From positions 186,001 through 250,000 of the forward strand of contig CAWJJY010000007.1 in NCBI GenBank assembly GCA_963843385.1: a stretch of 64,000 nt of DNA, read 5' to 3'. The notes under the pieces were generated by a model. It saw nothing but the letters and a program-made list of their open reading frames with translations, ran no database searches and was not told the DNA's origin. Source of the DNA: CAVOHU01 sp963843385. GTDB lineage: Bacteria; Acidobacteriota; Vicinamibacteria; Vicinamibacterales; JAKQTR01. A program made the translations under genes and the position numbers. Positions 8,534-16,482 of this stretch are shown piece by piece. Every line of letters begins with the position of its first letter. Within the stretch, counting starts at the first letter, position 1.

Positions 8534-9991
8534 TCAGCTCAAATCCACCATCACCGTCTTGACCTGCATGTAGCTCTCGAGCGCGTGCTGACCCATTTCA
8601 CGGCCGAAGCCCGATTGCTTGTAGCCGCCAAACGGCGCCGCCGTGTCGTAGACGTTGTAGGTGTTGATCCACACGGTGCCCGCCTGGAGCGCCCTCGCCA
8701 CACGGTGGGCCCTCTTGATGTCGCGGGTCCACACGCCCGCCGCCAGCCCGTACTCGGACTGATTGGCCAGGGCCACGGCCTCCTCGGCGTCGGCGAACTC
8801 GATGGCGGCCAGGACCGGCCCGAATATTTCCTCGCGCGCGATGGTCATCCCGGGTGTGACCCCGGCGAACACCGTCGGTTCGATGAAGTAGCCCTTTCCC
8901 GTTCCGATGTCGGCCCGATGCCCCCCGGCAACCAGGGTTCCCCCTTCGCGCGAGCCCGTTTCGATGTAGCCCATGACCCGGTCGAGCTGGGCCCGTGACG
9001 AGATCGCCCCGAGCCGCGTCTTCGGATCCATCGGGTCTCCGGGCGCCAGTTTCTTCGCACGCGCGGCCAGCTTGTCGATGAACTCGTCCCGGATGCTCCG
9101 CTCGACGAGGAGGCGCGACCCTGCGGCGCACACCTCGCCCTTGCCGTAGAAGATCCCGATGGATGCGCCGCGCACCGCTGCGTCCAGGTCCGCGTCGGCG
9201 AAGACAATGTTGGGCGACTTGCCGCCAAGCTCGAGCGTGACGCGCTTGACCGTTTCGGCCGAACCGCGCGCGATCTCGCGCCCGGTCGACGTGTGGCCGG
9301 TGAACGCGATCTTGTCGATGCCAGGGTGCGCGACCAGCAGAGGACCCACCACGCTGCCCGAGCCGGTGACCACGTTGAACACCCCGGGCGGCATGCCCAC
9401 GTCGTGCGCGATCCTCGCCATCGCGATCGCGGTGAGCGGGGTCTGGCTCGCGGGCTTCAGGATGACCGTGTTGCCGCAGGCCAGCGCTGGCGCGATTTTC
9501 CAGACGGCGAGCAGCAGCGGGAAGTTCCAGGGCACGATGGCGGCCACCACGCCGACCGGTTCCCGCAGGGTGTAGGCGAGCATCGCGCCCTTCACGGGGA
9601 TGGTCTCCCCGTGAATCTTGTCCGCCCAGCCCGCGAAGTACTCGAGGCACTCGGCGGAGGCGGGGATGTCGATCTGCCTGGACTCGAAGATCGGCTTGCC
9701 GTTGTGCACGGTCTCGAGGCGCGCGACCTCGTCGGCCCGCTTCAACAATTCCCTGCCGAGCTTCCACACGAACTGTCCCCGTTCGCGCGCGGACATCTGG
9801 CCCCACGGCCCCTTCAGTGCCCCTCGTGCCGCGGCCACCGCGCGGTCCACGTCGCTCGCCGACGCCGAGGGCACCGTGGCGACCACTTCTTCGGTGGCAG
9901 GGTTGACGACCGGCTGCGTCGTGCCGCTCGACGCATCGATCCACTCGCCGCCGACATACATCTTGAGTGACTCGAGGCTGCTGACGGGCAT
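8534..9991 (-). CDS. NAD(P)-dependent aldehyde dehydrogenase (box operon)
   Basis: Oxidises an aldehyde to a carboxylic acid in the cytoplasm. The product has about 485 residues, the usual length, with the ALDH signatures: VPWNFPLLL for cofactor binding, ELGGKSPNIV with the general-base Glu, the catalytic cysteine in GEVCAAGSR, EEIFGPV and a PFGGYKQSGFGRE tail. It lies between boxB and the hydroxyacyl-CoA dehydrogenase with only a few bases from boxB. By position it probably removes the semialdehyde released by BoxC (3,4-dehydroadipyl-CoA semialdehyde). By sequence it looks like the betaine-aldehyde/phenylacetaldehyde-type ALDH rather than a classical BoxD, so the substrate is inferred. ATG at 9991 follows AGGCGG by five bases; a GTG at 9997 is in frame. 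Confidence 0.9.
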   Translation of the reverse strand: MPVSSLESLKMYVGGEWIDASSGTTQPVVNPATEEVVATVPSASASDVDRAVAAARGALKGPWGQMSARERGQFVWKLGRELLKRADEVARLETVHNGKPIFESRQIDIPASAECLEYFAGWADKIHGETIPVKGAMLAYTLREPVGVVAAIVPWNFPLLLAVWKIAPALACGNTVILKPASQTPLTAIAMARIAHDVGMPPGVFNVVTGSGSVVGPLLVAHPGIDKIAFTGHTSTGREIARGSAETVKRVTLELGGKSPNIVFADADLDAAVRGASIGIFYGKGEVCAAGSRLLVERSIRDEFIDKLAARAKKLAPGDPMDPKTRLGAISSRAQLDRVMGYIETGSREGGTLVAGGHRADIGTGKGYFIEPTVFAGVTPGMTIAREEIFGPVLAAIEFADAEEAVALANQSEYGLAAGVWTRDIKRAHRVARALQAGTVWINTYNVYDTAAPFGGYKQSGFGREMGQHALESYMQVKTVMVDLS

Positions 9992-10000
9992 GGGCACCGC

Positions 10001-11422
10001 CTACATTTCGGTTCTGACGTATTCGAAATCGAGGGGCTGTTGATTGATGCCCCGGGCCGGTGGCGCGATGTAGTTGGCGAAAATCCCTCGCTCGAAGACG
10101 GGCCTGTTCATGAGGCTCAACAGGAACGCCTTGTCGTCGTCAGTCGGCAGCCACTCATCGCGGCGCCGCTCCCATTCCTCGTCGGAAAGGTGCCTGCCGG
10201 CCGGGTCGAACTGGAACCCGGCGAACATGCCGATGCGCCTGTTGAACTTCCGATCGGGCAGGCTCAACCGGTCGGAGAGGCCATGGCGCTCGAGGAGGGC
10301 ATTCCAGCGTTCCACCCCGGCCGCGCAGTCGCCCACGTACCAGTCGCGCAGCACTTCGTTCATCGCGTTGCGCATCGGGACCTCGCGCGACTCGAGATGG
10401 CCGTCCTCGACGATGACCATCGGGTAGACCTCGTTGAGCAGCACGTGTTCGTCGTGGTGGGCCTCCTTCGCCCGGCCCTTGAGGCCGTTGGCGAAGTAGG
10501 ACGCCGCGTTGCTCGACACCTCGCCGCCGTGCAGATCCAGGCTGCGGCTGAACCAGAAGTTCAGATGCCGCTGGATGGTGGGCAGGTCGATCCCCCCGGC
10601 GCGGCGGACGTCTCCCGACACGCCGCCTTCCGCCTTCAGCAATTCACAGGTCCGCTGCAGGATCCGCGCGATGCCGGACTCCCCGACGAACATGTGGTGC
10701 GCTTCCTCGGTCAGCATGAATCGCGTCGTCCGGGAGAGCGGATCCAGGGCGCTCTCCGACAGTGACATCAGCTGCGACTTGCCGTCACGGTCGGTGAACA
10801 TCGTGAACATGAAGAAGTCGAGCCAGTTCTCGATCGGCTCGTTGAAGGCCTCGAGGATTCGCGGCTTGTCGGCGTTGCCGCTCGTACGCTCGAGCAGCTC
10901 CGCGGCCTCGTCCCGGCCGTCCTTGCCGAAGTGTGAGTGCAGCAGGTAGACCATGGCCCACAGGTGCCGCCCTTCCTCGACATTGACCTGGAACAGGTTG
11001 CGGAGATCGTAGAGACTCGGGCAGCGCGTGCCCAGCATGCGCTGCTGCTCGACGCTGGCGGGCTCGGTATCGCCCTGCGTCACGATCAGCCGGCGCAGCG
11101 GGTTCCTGAACTCACCCGGAACCTCCTGCCAGGCCGGCTCGCCGTAGAAATCACCAAACCCGATGCGCCGATCCGGCTCGGGCTCCGCGAGGAAGATCCC
11201 CCATCGGTACTCGGGGAGCCGGACGTAGTCGAAATGGGCCCACCCGCGGGCATCGACGCTGATGGCGGTGCGCAGGTACACGTGGTGGTAGTCCTGGAAG
11301 CCCTGGGGCCCCATCTCGCGCCACCAGTCGAGGTACTTCGGCTGCCAGTGCTCGAGCGCACGCTGAAGCCGCTTGTCGCTGCTCAGGTTGACGTTGTTCG
11401 GGATCTTCTCATCGGAGATCAT
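10001..11422 (-). CDS. boxB: Benzoyl-CoA 2,3-epoxidase, diiron subunit BoxB
   Basis: Oxygenase component of the aerobic benzoyl-CoA pathway: it epoxidises the ring of benzoyl-CoA with O2, using electrons from the reductase BoxA. The 473 residues match the family length. The diiron ligands expected for BoxB fall at the expected positions: E120, E150 and H153 (NVEEGRH), D211, E240 and H243 (EEAHH). The start ATG lies only three bases after the boxC stop, so the two are translated together. No boxA is visible in the window, so the electron donor must be encoded elsewhere or be a different reductase. The family call is firm; the paralogous PaaA oxygenases are shorter and lack this pattern. Confidence 0.93.
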   Translation of the reverse strand: MISDEKIPNNVNLSSDKRLQRALEHWQPKYLDWWREMGPQGFQDYHHVYLRTAISVDARGWAHFDYVRLPEYRWGIFLAEPEPDRRIGFGDFYGEPAWQEVPGEFRNPLRRLIVTQGDTEPASVEQQRMLGTRCPSLYDLRNLFQVNVEEGRHLWAMVYLLHSHFGKDGRDEAAELLERTSGNADKPRILEAFNEPIENWLDFFMFTMFTDRDGKSQLMSLSESALDPLSRTTRFMLTEEAHHMFVGESGIARILQRTCELLKAEGGVSGDVRRAGGIDLPTIQRHLNFWFSRSLDLHGGEVSSNAASYFANGLKGRAKEAHHDEHVLLNEVYPMVIVEDGHLESREVPMRNAMNEVLRDWYVGDCAAGVERWNALLERHGLSDRLSLPDRKFNRRIGMFAGFQFDPAGRHLSDEEWERRRDEWLPTDDDKAFLLSLMNRPVFERGIFANYIAPPARGINQQPLDFEYVRTEM

Positions 11423-11425
11423 CGT

Positions 11426-13081
11426 TCACGTCCGCTTCCAGTCGAACACCGCCCGGTTCTCCGACCCGTACACCTTCAAGGCCCCCCGCGGGCCCACGGC
11501 ATTCGGCCGCTGGAAGATCCAGTTCTGCCAGGCCGTCAGCCGCCCCAGGATCTTCGTCTCCATCGTCTCGGGCCCGACGACGCGGAGGTTGGCCTCCATC
11601 GCGGTCAACGCATCGGGTGAGAGCGAGACCCGTTCCTCGATCGCCAGCCTCACCTCGTCGTCCCAGTCGAGACGGTCGGGGGCCATCGAGACCAGGCCCT
11701 CCTCACGAGCCTCTTCCGCGACCAATGGCCCTTCATGCGAGAGCAATTCGTCCACGCGCGACGGGTCGGCGAAGTAGCGCGCCTGCAGCCGCGACAATCC
11801 ATTGCCGGCCGGCAGCAGTCCCGCGTTCATCGGAGACAGCGCGATGGCAACTGGCTCGTCGGGATCGTCCAGCATGTAGGACCGATCTGCGGCAAGGGCC
11901 AGTTCGAACAGCGTGCCGCCGAAGCAGGACCCCGGGTCGATCACGGCGAAGATGCTGCGCGCGGTCAGGTCCAGCCGCTTCAGGGTCCGCTTGATGAGCA
12001 GGATGATCTCGCGGACCAGCCAGTGGTGCTGGTGCTCGACCAGCACCCGATCGGCTTCGAGGACCGATGCCAGGCTGCCGGTTGTCCTGACGACCAACGT
12101 GCCGATTTCAGACTCCTCGAATCTCAACCGCAGCAGCACGTCGTCAAGCTCGCGAAACGCGCGAAGCGGCCAGAACTGGTCGCCCGCACGAAGGATGGCG
12201 TCCGGAGTTCCCGGAATGGCGCCTTCGGGTCCGGAGATCATGATCTCGGCGGTGCGGCGCTCGCGGTCGATCGACAGCCTGACGGTCGAATGCCGGACCC
12301 CGGTGTCGGTTACGACCGGGTGAAGAGGCTCGAGCGCAATGCCCGGCCCCGACGCCGGCCGATCGGAACGCGCGGCCAGCTCGCGGGTGCGCGCGCCCAC
12401 GGCCTCGGCGAACTGACTCCGGGAAACCAGCGCGTCCACCAGGCGCCACTCGAGGGCCCGCTTGCCCTTCGCGCCTTCGGCGGTCGTGGCGAAGATGTCG
12501 GCGAGATCGCGCCGCACCCGGCGCTTGTCGATCACCCGGGTCAGGCCCCCGGTTCCCGGCAGCACGCCCAGAAGGGGAGTCTCGGGCAGGCTGACGGCCG
12601 AGTGCCCGTCGTCGACCAGGAAGATCTCGTCGCAGGCCAACGCCAGTTCGTATCCGCCGCCGGCGCAGATGCCGTTGATCGCCGCGAGAAACGCAATCCC
12701 GGAATGCGCGCTCGCGTCCTCCATGGCGAGCCGCGTCTCGTTGGTGAACTTGCAGAAGTTCACCTTGAACTCGTGGCTCGACTGGCCGAGCATCATGATG
12801 TTCGCGCCCGCGCAGAAGATTCGTTCTCTGCCGCTCCTGATCACGACCGCGTGGATCTCGGGATGCTCGAAGCGGACGCGCTGCACCGCATCAGAGAGCT
12901 CGATATCGACGCCGAGATCGTACGAGTTGAGCTTGAGGCGGTAGCCGGGTACGAGCGGGGCGTCTTCGGTGACCTCGAGCGTCAGCGTGGCGACGGGGCC
13001 GTCGAAGGCCAGCGTCCAGTGGCGGTACTCATCTGGACGGGTTTCCCACTGAATCGTGCGGGCGATGGCTGAATCTTCCAC
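11426..13081 (-). CDS. boxC: Benzoyl-CoA-dihydrodiol lyase BoxC
   Basis: Cleaves the ring of the epoxide/dihydrodiol made by BoxAB, releasing formate and 3,4-dehydroadipyl-CoA semialdehyde. The product has two crotonase-like halves; the first shows VIRSGRERIFCAGANI and CAGGGYELALACDEI (CoA-binding and oxyanion-hole region) and the second SCFGGTLFELALAADR. From the GTG at 13081 it is 551 residues, close to characterised BoxC proteins. The open frame extends to a TTG at 13120, but that TTG is part of a strong -35 box (TTGACC), so the upstream start is unlikely. The GTG lies nine bases after the -10 box, implying a leaderless or nearly leaderless mRNA. It is the first gene of the box operon. Confidence 0.92.
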   Translation of the reverse strand: MEDSAIARTIQWETRPDEYRHWTLAFDGPVATLTLEVTEDAPLVPGYRLKLNSYDLGVDIELSDAVQRVRFEHPEIHAVVIRSGRERIFCAGANIMMLGQSSHEFKVNFCKFTNETRLAMEDASAHSGIAFLAAINGICAGGGYELALACDEIFLVDDGHSAVSLPETPLLGVLPGTGGLTRVIDKRRVRRDLADIFATTAEGAKGKRALEWRLVDALVSRSQFAEAVGARTRELAARSDRPASGPGIALEPLHPVVTDTGVRHSTVRLSIDRERRTAEIMISGPEGAIPGTPDAILRAGDQFWPLRAFRELDDVLLRLRFEESEIGTLVVRTTGSLASVLEADRVLVEHQHHWLVREIILLIKRTLKRLDLTARSIFAVIDPGSCFGGTLFELALAADRSYMLDDPDEPVAIALSPMNAGLLPAGNGLSRLQARYFADPSRVDELLSHEGPLVAEEAREEGLVSMAPDRLDWDDEVRLAIEERVSLSPDALTAMEANLRVVGPETMETKILGRLTAWQNWIFQRPNAVGPRGALKVYGSENRAVFDWKRT

Positions 13082-13090
13082 GGTAAATCC

Positions 13091-13120
13091 ATTATGGCTA
13101 TCGCCGATGGATTCGGTCAA
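13091..13120 (-). promoter_or_regulatory. Sigma70-type promoter of the box operon
   Basis: On the minus strand TTGACC (13120-13115) is followed after 18 bases by CATAAT (13096-13091). Transcription would start two or three bases before the GTG of boxC, giving an essentially leaderless transcript. This arrangement also argues against the longer boxC frame. Confidence 0.6.
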
Positions 13121-13124
13121 TCTT

Positions 13125-13136
13125 GAACGACCGTTC
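13125..13136. promoter_or_regulatory. Palindromic operator candidate upstream of boxC
   Basis: GAACGACCGTTC is a near-perfect palindrome (GAACG-NN-CGTTC) four bases upstream of the boxC -35 box. The perfect form GAACGATCGTTC lies inside the promoter of the TetR gene at 15607-15618, so both may be sites for that regulator. Confidence 0.5.
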
Positions 13137-13199
13137 GTCAGACGGGAGGGCTGGACGCCCGGGATCCCGATTCCCGGCCGGTGGTCAACATCCGGGCTG

Positions 13200-14396
13200 C
13201 TAACGGAGCGGTTCGAACTGGACGCGTATCTCGACCAGCGCGCTCAACAGCCCGGGCTGCGCCGTCATGACGTGGGTGACGAGCGTGCCGCTCGAGAGCG
13301 TTGTCGACGAGGTCTCGGGTCCTGCGGCGGGTGCGAGGCTTCGAAGGATGCTCCGGCCGCTTCGCGCGCGGACCCGGAAGTCCGACGGCCCGTGCCGGCC
13401 GTCGATGAGGCCCGCGATTGTCGTGGTGAGGAGCTCGCGTCGAACCTGGATGCTGGTGGCCTGGTCGGAGTCCTCGACCAGTTCCTCGAGATTCTCGATG
13501 GGGTCGTAGCTGGCCACGATGTAGAGGGCGGTCAGCCCGGCCTGTGGATCGACGGTGAACCAACGCGCGTTTCCGGGAGCCTCGTAGACACGCCCCGCCG
13601 CGACACGCGCAGCTCCCCGAAGCTCCTGTGGCGGGAAGATGACGGCGATGTCACCGCTCAGATGCCTCGCGAGCACGTAGGCGGAACCCTCGGCGCTCGG
13701 GCTGAAGAGCAGGCGGACCTGATCGCCGGGGGCGACCGAACCGCCGTCGCGCAGCTGGAACTCGGCCCAGCCTCCGGCATGTTGACGCTGTGCGAAGCTC
13801 GACCAGTAGAGTGACAGCGGCGGGATGGGAGCGGGTTCGGAGCGGCGCGCCAGCATCTTCGGCAGAGCGATCGCAACCTTGATGACGATAAGGGCGAGGA
13901 TGAACAGCCCCGCCGCGATGAAGGCCCGCCGGGCTGTGCGCATGACGCGGCGGTCATCGACGGTCGTGTCGCTCGATAGCGCATGCGCAAGGCGCGCGAT
14001 CATCTCAGGGGTGTTCGCCGGATCGTAGACGATGCCCTGGAACCGGGCGAGCCCCGCAAGGTCGGCGGGCAGCCCCCGCACAGGGTACCGGCCGAATCCC
14101 GGCGCGATGACCGGCACGACGATGCGGTCGGTCCTCAGTGCGTGGGCAATTTCCAAACGCAATGGGTCCCGATCATCGCCGCAGGAATCCAGCGCGCCCG
14201 GCGTCAGCAGGAGGACGCAATCCGGCGCCTCTTCGATGAGCATCAACCGCTGCGGGAGCGAGTCCGCGCCGGACCCCAGATCATGGGGGATGAGGTGGAA
14301 GCCGCGTCGCGTCAGACCCGCCGCCACGACGTTCGCAAGGTCCCGGCCTGCCGGGTCCCGGTAGCAGATGTAGACGTCGTGTTCGATGGGTTTCAT
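13200..14396 (-). CDS. TIR domain, transmembrane helix and DUF4384-like protein
   Basis: Unusual three-part protein of 398 residues. Residues 5-135 read as a TIR-like domain: HDVYICYRDPAGRD forms the first strand and loop, LMLIEEAPDCVLLLTPGAL follows, and Glu82 in RLEIAHAL sits where the TIR family keeps its NAD-hydrolysing glutamate. One transmembrane helix follows at 157-179 (AFIAAGLFILALIVIKVAIAL). The C-terminal half (about 200-395) has the DUF4384 pattern: GDQVRLLFSPSAEGSAYVL, GDIAVIFPP, then ALYIVASYDPIENLEELV. I infer a cytoplasmic TIR and a periplasmic sensor-like domain, or the reverse. The ATG at 14396 is preferred over an upstream TTG at 14429. It is monocistronic, ending 64 bases from the boxC operator. 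Role unknown: signalling or defence are both possible. Confidence 0.75.
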   Translation of the reverse strand: MKPIEHDVYICYRDPAGRDLANVVAAGLTRRGFHLIPHDLGSGADSLPQRLMLIEEAPDCVLLLTPGALDSCGDDRDPLRLEIAHALRTDRIVVPVIAPGFGRYPVRGLPADLAGLARFQGIVYDPANTPEMIARLAHALSSDTTVDDRRVMRTARRAFIAAGLFILALIVIKVAIALPKMLARRSEPAPIPPLSLYWSSFAQRQHAGGWAEFQLRDGGSVAPGDQVRLLFSPSAEGSAYVLARHLSGDIAVIFPPQELRGAARVAAGRVYEAPGNARWFTVDPQAGLTALYIVASYDPIENLEELVEDSDQATSIQVRRELLTTTIAGLIDGRHGPSDFRVRARSGRSILRSLAPAAGPETSSTTLSSGTLVTHVMTAQPGLLSALVEIRVQFEPLR

Positions 14397-14885
14397 GGTC
14401 CCGGTCCCGGGGGCGCATGGATTGTACAACCGGTTGGGCCGCGCCCGCCGCGGCCCCGGGACGGCAGCCCCGGGAAACGCATCTCAGGGGCCGTTTCGGC
14501 GGTGACCGATCGCGCGACACGGGCGCCGCGGTCCGTCCCGGTCCGGCGGGGTCCCCGAAGGGCGGCTCGCCCTGGATCGATGGCGCGGTCAAACCGTCCC
14601 GGGGCGGGGCGAAATGTCCCAGAATCCCCCGGATGTGTCATCCTAGGAAGACGGATCTGCCGACTCGGACTTAGCGGACCACCGATGAATGAAGGTTCAT
14701 CGCGTGGCTCGGTTGTTGCACCTGGTGCGTGCTTGTCGGCAGCGCCATCCAGACCGGCCGTGGGAGCGGAGCTCGATTGCCGGACTCGGTAGCCAGACCG
14801 GGCGCGGGGGAGGCAGTCGACTGGCGGATGGCCGCACCCCCACAGCCAGCCAATCCGGGGGTCGCGTCATGTCATGGAGGCGAAC
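14397..14885. other. Divergent intergenic region without recognisable gene
   Basis: Very GC-rich gap of about 490 bases between the TIR gene (minus) and the lipoprotein gene (plus). A small hairpin GATGAA-N6-TTCATC lies near 14683. No protein-like frame or known RNA was seen. Confidence 0.35.
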
Positions 14886-15344
14886 GTGAACTACCGCCGA
14901 CGGCCCGCACATCTGGCCGGGGTGTTCCTGGTCCTGGCAGCCTTCTCAGTGTCGGGATGTGTCAAGACCGACCACTCGAATCTGCCGACCACCCCATTCA
15001 TCCCGACCACACCGACACCGCCGCCAACGACCAGCGTGACCGAGACGTTCACGGGCAACCTGGATGTCGGCGGATCTTCATCGTTCCCCTTCAATGTGGG
15101 AGGAGCCGGAGTGATCACGGGCACGCTGACCAGCCTCGGCCCTGACTCGTCGCTCCAGGTCGGAATCGCGCTGGGTTACTGGAGCGGCACGAGTTGTACC
15201 GCGGCGATTCCCAACCCTACCGCCAACCAGGGGGCAACGGTCAGCGGCACCGTGTCCGGCGCAGGCACGTTCTGCGTTGGGGTCTACGACGTCGGCAACC
15301 TCCAGTCGACGATGCCCTTCATCATTACCGTCATCCATCCCTAG
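14886..15344 (+). CDS. Small secreted lipoprotein
   Basis: Exported protein of about 152 residues. An Arg-rich n-region is followed by a hydrophobic core and a lipobox ending in SGC (VLAAFSVSGC), so it is probably lipid-anchored. A Thr/Pro-rich linker (TTPFIPTTPTPPPTT) leads to a Gly/Ser/Val-rich beta domain (about 45-152: GNLDVGGSSSFPFNVGG ... TFCVGVYDVGNLQ). That domain resembles the bacterial pre-peptidase C-terminal (PPC) type of beta-sandwich. The GTG at 14886 is chosen because GGAGG lies five bases before it; the ATG at 14874 would overlap that ribosome-binding site. Function unknown; binding or surface attachment is a guess. Confidence 0.75.
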   Translation: MNYRRRPAHLAGVFLVLAAFSVSGCVKTDHSNLPTTPFIPTTPTPPPTTSVTETFTGNLDVGGSSSFPFNVGGAGVITGTLTSLGPDSSLQVGIALGYWSGTSCTAAIPNPTANQGATVSGTVSGAGTFCVGVYDVGNLQSTMPFIITVIHP

Positions 15345-15597
15345 TGTCCCGGGTCAGACGTTCGCCGACATGTTTCCGGGCGGGGCATCCCGTTCCACCC
15401 GAACGCGGCTGCCGCGTCGGGGGTCCCGGCTCGCCCAGATTGCGTCTCCCTCGCATGTGCCTGATTTGCTCGGTCTTCGCGCCTTGCGATCCGGGCGCCG
15501 CGCTCCGGACTGGTCGTCACCGACCTTCTGCCTCGGGACACTGGCATCATCGTCTCGGTCCCCGGCCACACGAGATCATCTCGATGCCCGCGTTGCC
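15345..15597. other. Intergenic region before the TetR promoter
   Basis: No coding potential seen. A hairpin with one bulge, CCGAACGCGG-CT-GCCGCGTCGG (15399-15420), follows the lipoprotein gene and could end its transcript. Confidence 0.35.
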
Positions 15598-15626
15598 TTG
15601 ACAGACGAACGATCGTTCCGTACAGT
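15598..15626 (+). promoter_or_regulatory. Sigma70-type promoter of the TetR gene
   Basis: A perfect -35 box TTGACA (15598-15603), a 17-base spacer and TACAGT (15621-15626). The predicted start lies about 20 bases upstream of the GTG start codon, leaving room for the AGGAG ribosome-binding site at 15642. Confidence 0.75.
15607..15618. promoter_or_regulatory. TetR autoregulatory operator candidate
   Basis: GAACGATCGTTC, a perfect 12-base palindrome, occupies the spacer between the -35 and -10 boxes. This is the classic position for a TetR-family repressor controlling its own gene. Confidence 0.65.
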
Positions 15627-15652
15627 CGAAATCGGGTCGTCAGGAGACACGT

Positions 15653-16367
15653 GTGCCGAGAGCGACTCGTCACCGGCATGCCCAGGCCGACATCCTGCAG
15701 GCTGCCGCGGGGATTTTCGCGCGCCACGGCTACCACGGCACCTCGATGAGGGTCCTCGCCCGGGCTACGGGGCGCGGCCTGTCCAGCTTCTACAACTATT
15801 TCCCCTCGAAAGAAGCCGCCCTCGTCGCGCTCCAGACCGGCGCGGTCGACACGCTCAACGCGTCCGCGTCCGCTGCCGTGTCGGTGGCACAATCAGCCGA
15901 CGCGCAGCTCTACGCGTTCATCCTGAACCACGTCCGCTACATGACCACGCACTTCGACGTCATGCGCGTGCTGGTGCACGACGCCAAGGAGCTTCCGGCG
16001 CGACAGCGGCACCGGGTTCGGTCGCTGAAGGAGCAGGTACTATCGGACCGCGGAGATCGTGGTCCGGCGCCTGCTGGCTGATCGGAAAGTGCCTGCGAAG
16101 CCGGCGAACGGCGGGTCGATCCGTTCGGTGCCGGCGATCCCGCGGGATGCCGAGCTCGAGCGCGCGACCTACGCGATCTTCGGGATGCTGAACTGGATCT
16201 ACGGATGGTACAAGCCCGGGCGGCACGGCTCGGCCGTCGAACTGGCGCGGAGCATTCATCGCATGGCGATGACGGGCGTCATCGGCCGGGGATCGACCGA
16301 CGGTATCTACGAGAAGGTCGAGCGGGCCTACGATCGGCTCGAGCTCGGATCGCTGATCGCGCGGTAG
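15653..16367 (+). CDS. TetR/AcrR family regulator, interrupted by one extra base
   Basis: One-component repressor of about 238 residues once the frame is repaired. The N-terminal helix-turn-helix domain is complete (AAAGIFARHGYHGTSMRVLA ... SSFYNYFPSKEAAL). At 16036-16037 the run CAGGTAC carries one extra G. Without it the frame reads KEQYYRTAEIVVRRLLADRKV and continues to the stop at 16367 with a normal TetR C-terminal ligand domain (FGMLNWIYGWYKPG). As sequenced, the first frame ends at 16081. A sequencing error is likelier than decay because both halves are well kept. GTG 15653 follows AGGAG by six bases. The tail is like regulators of acyl-CoA metabolism, and the downstream enzyme gene is probably cotranscribed. 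Confidence 0.8.
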
Positions 16368-16482
16368 GGCAGAGGACGGGGCGGCGGGACACGTCACCGT
16401 CCCGCGTGATCGTCGGGACGCGGGTGCCGCCGCAGGGCAACGTCGTCGCCCCGATTCGGGCGAACACCAGGGAGAGGTCATC

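Noticed and set aside
16030..16045. Programmed ribosomal frameshift in the TetR gene
   Set aside because: No slippery heptamer, stem-loop or stop-codon arrangement typical of programmed shifts; similar single-base insertions occur in many unrelated genes here.
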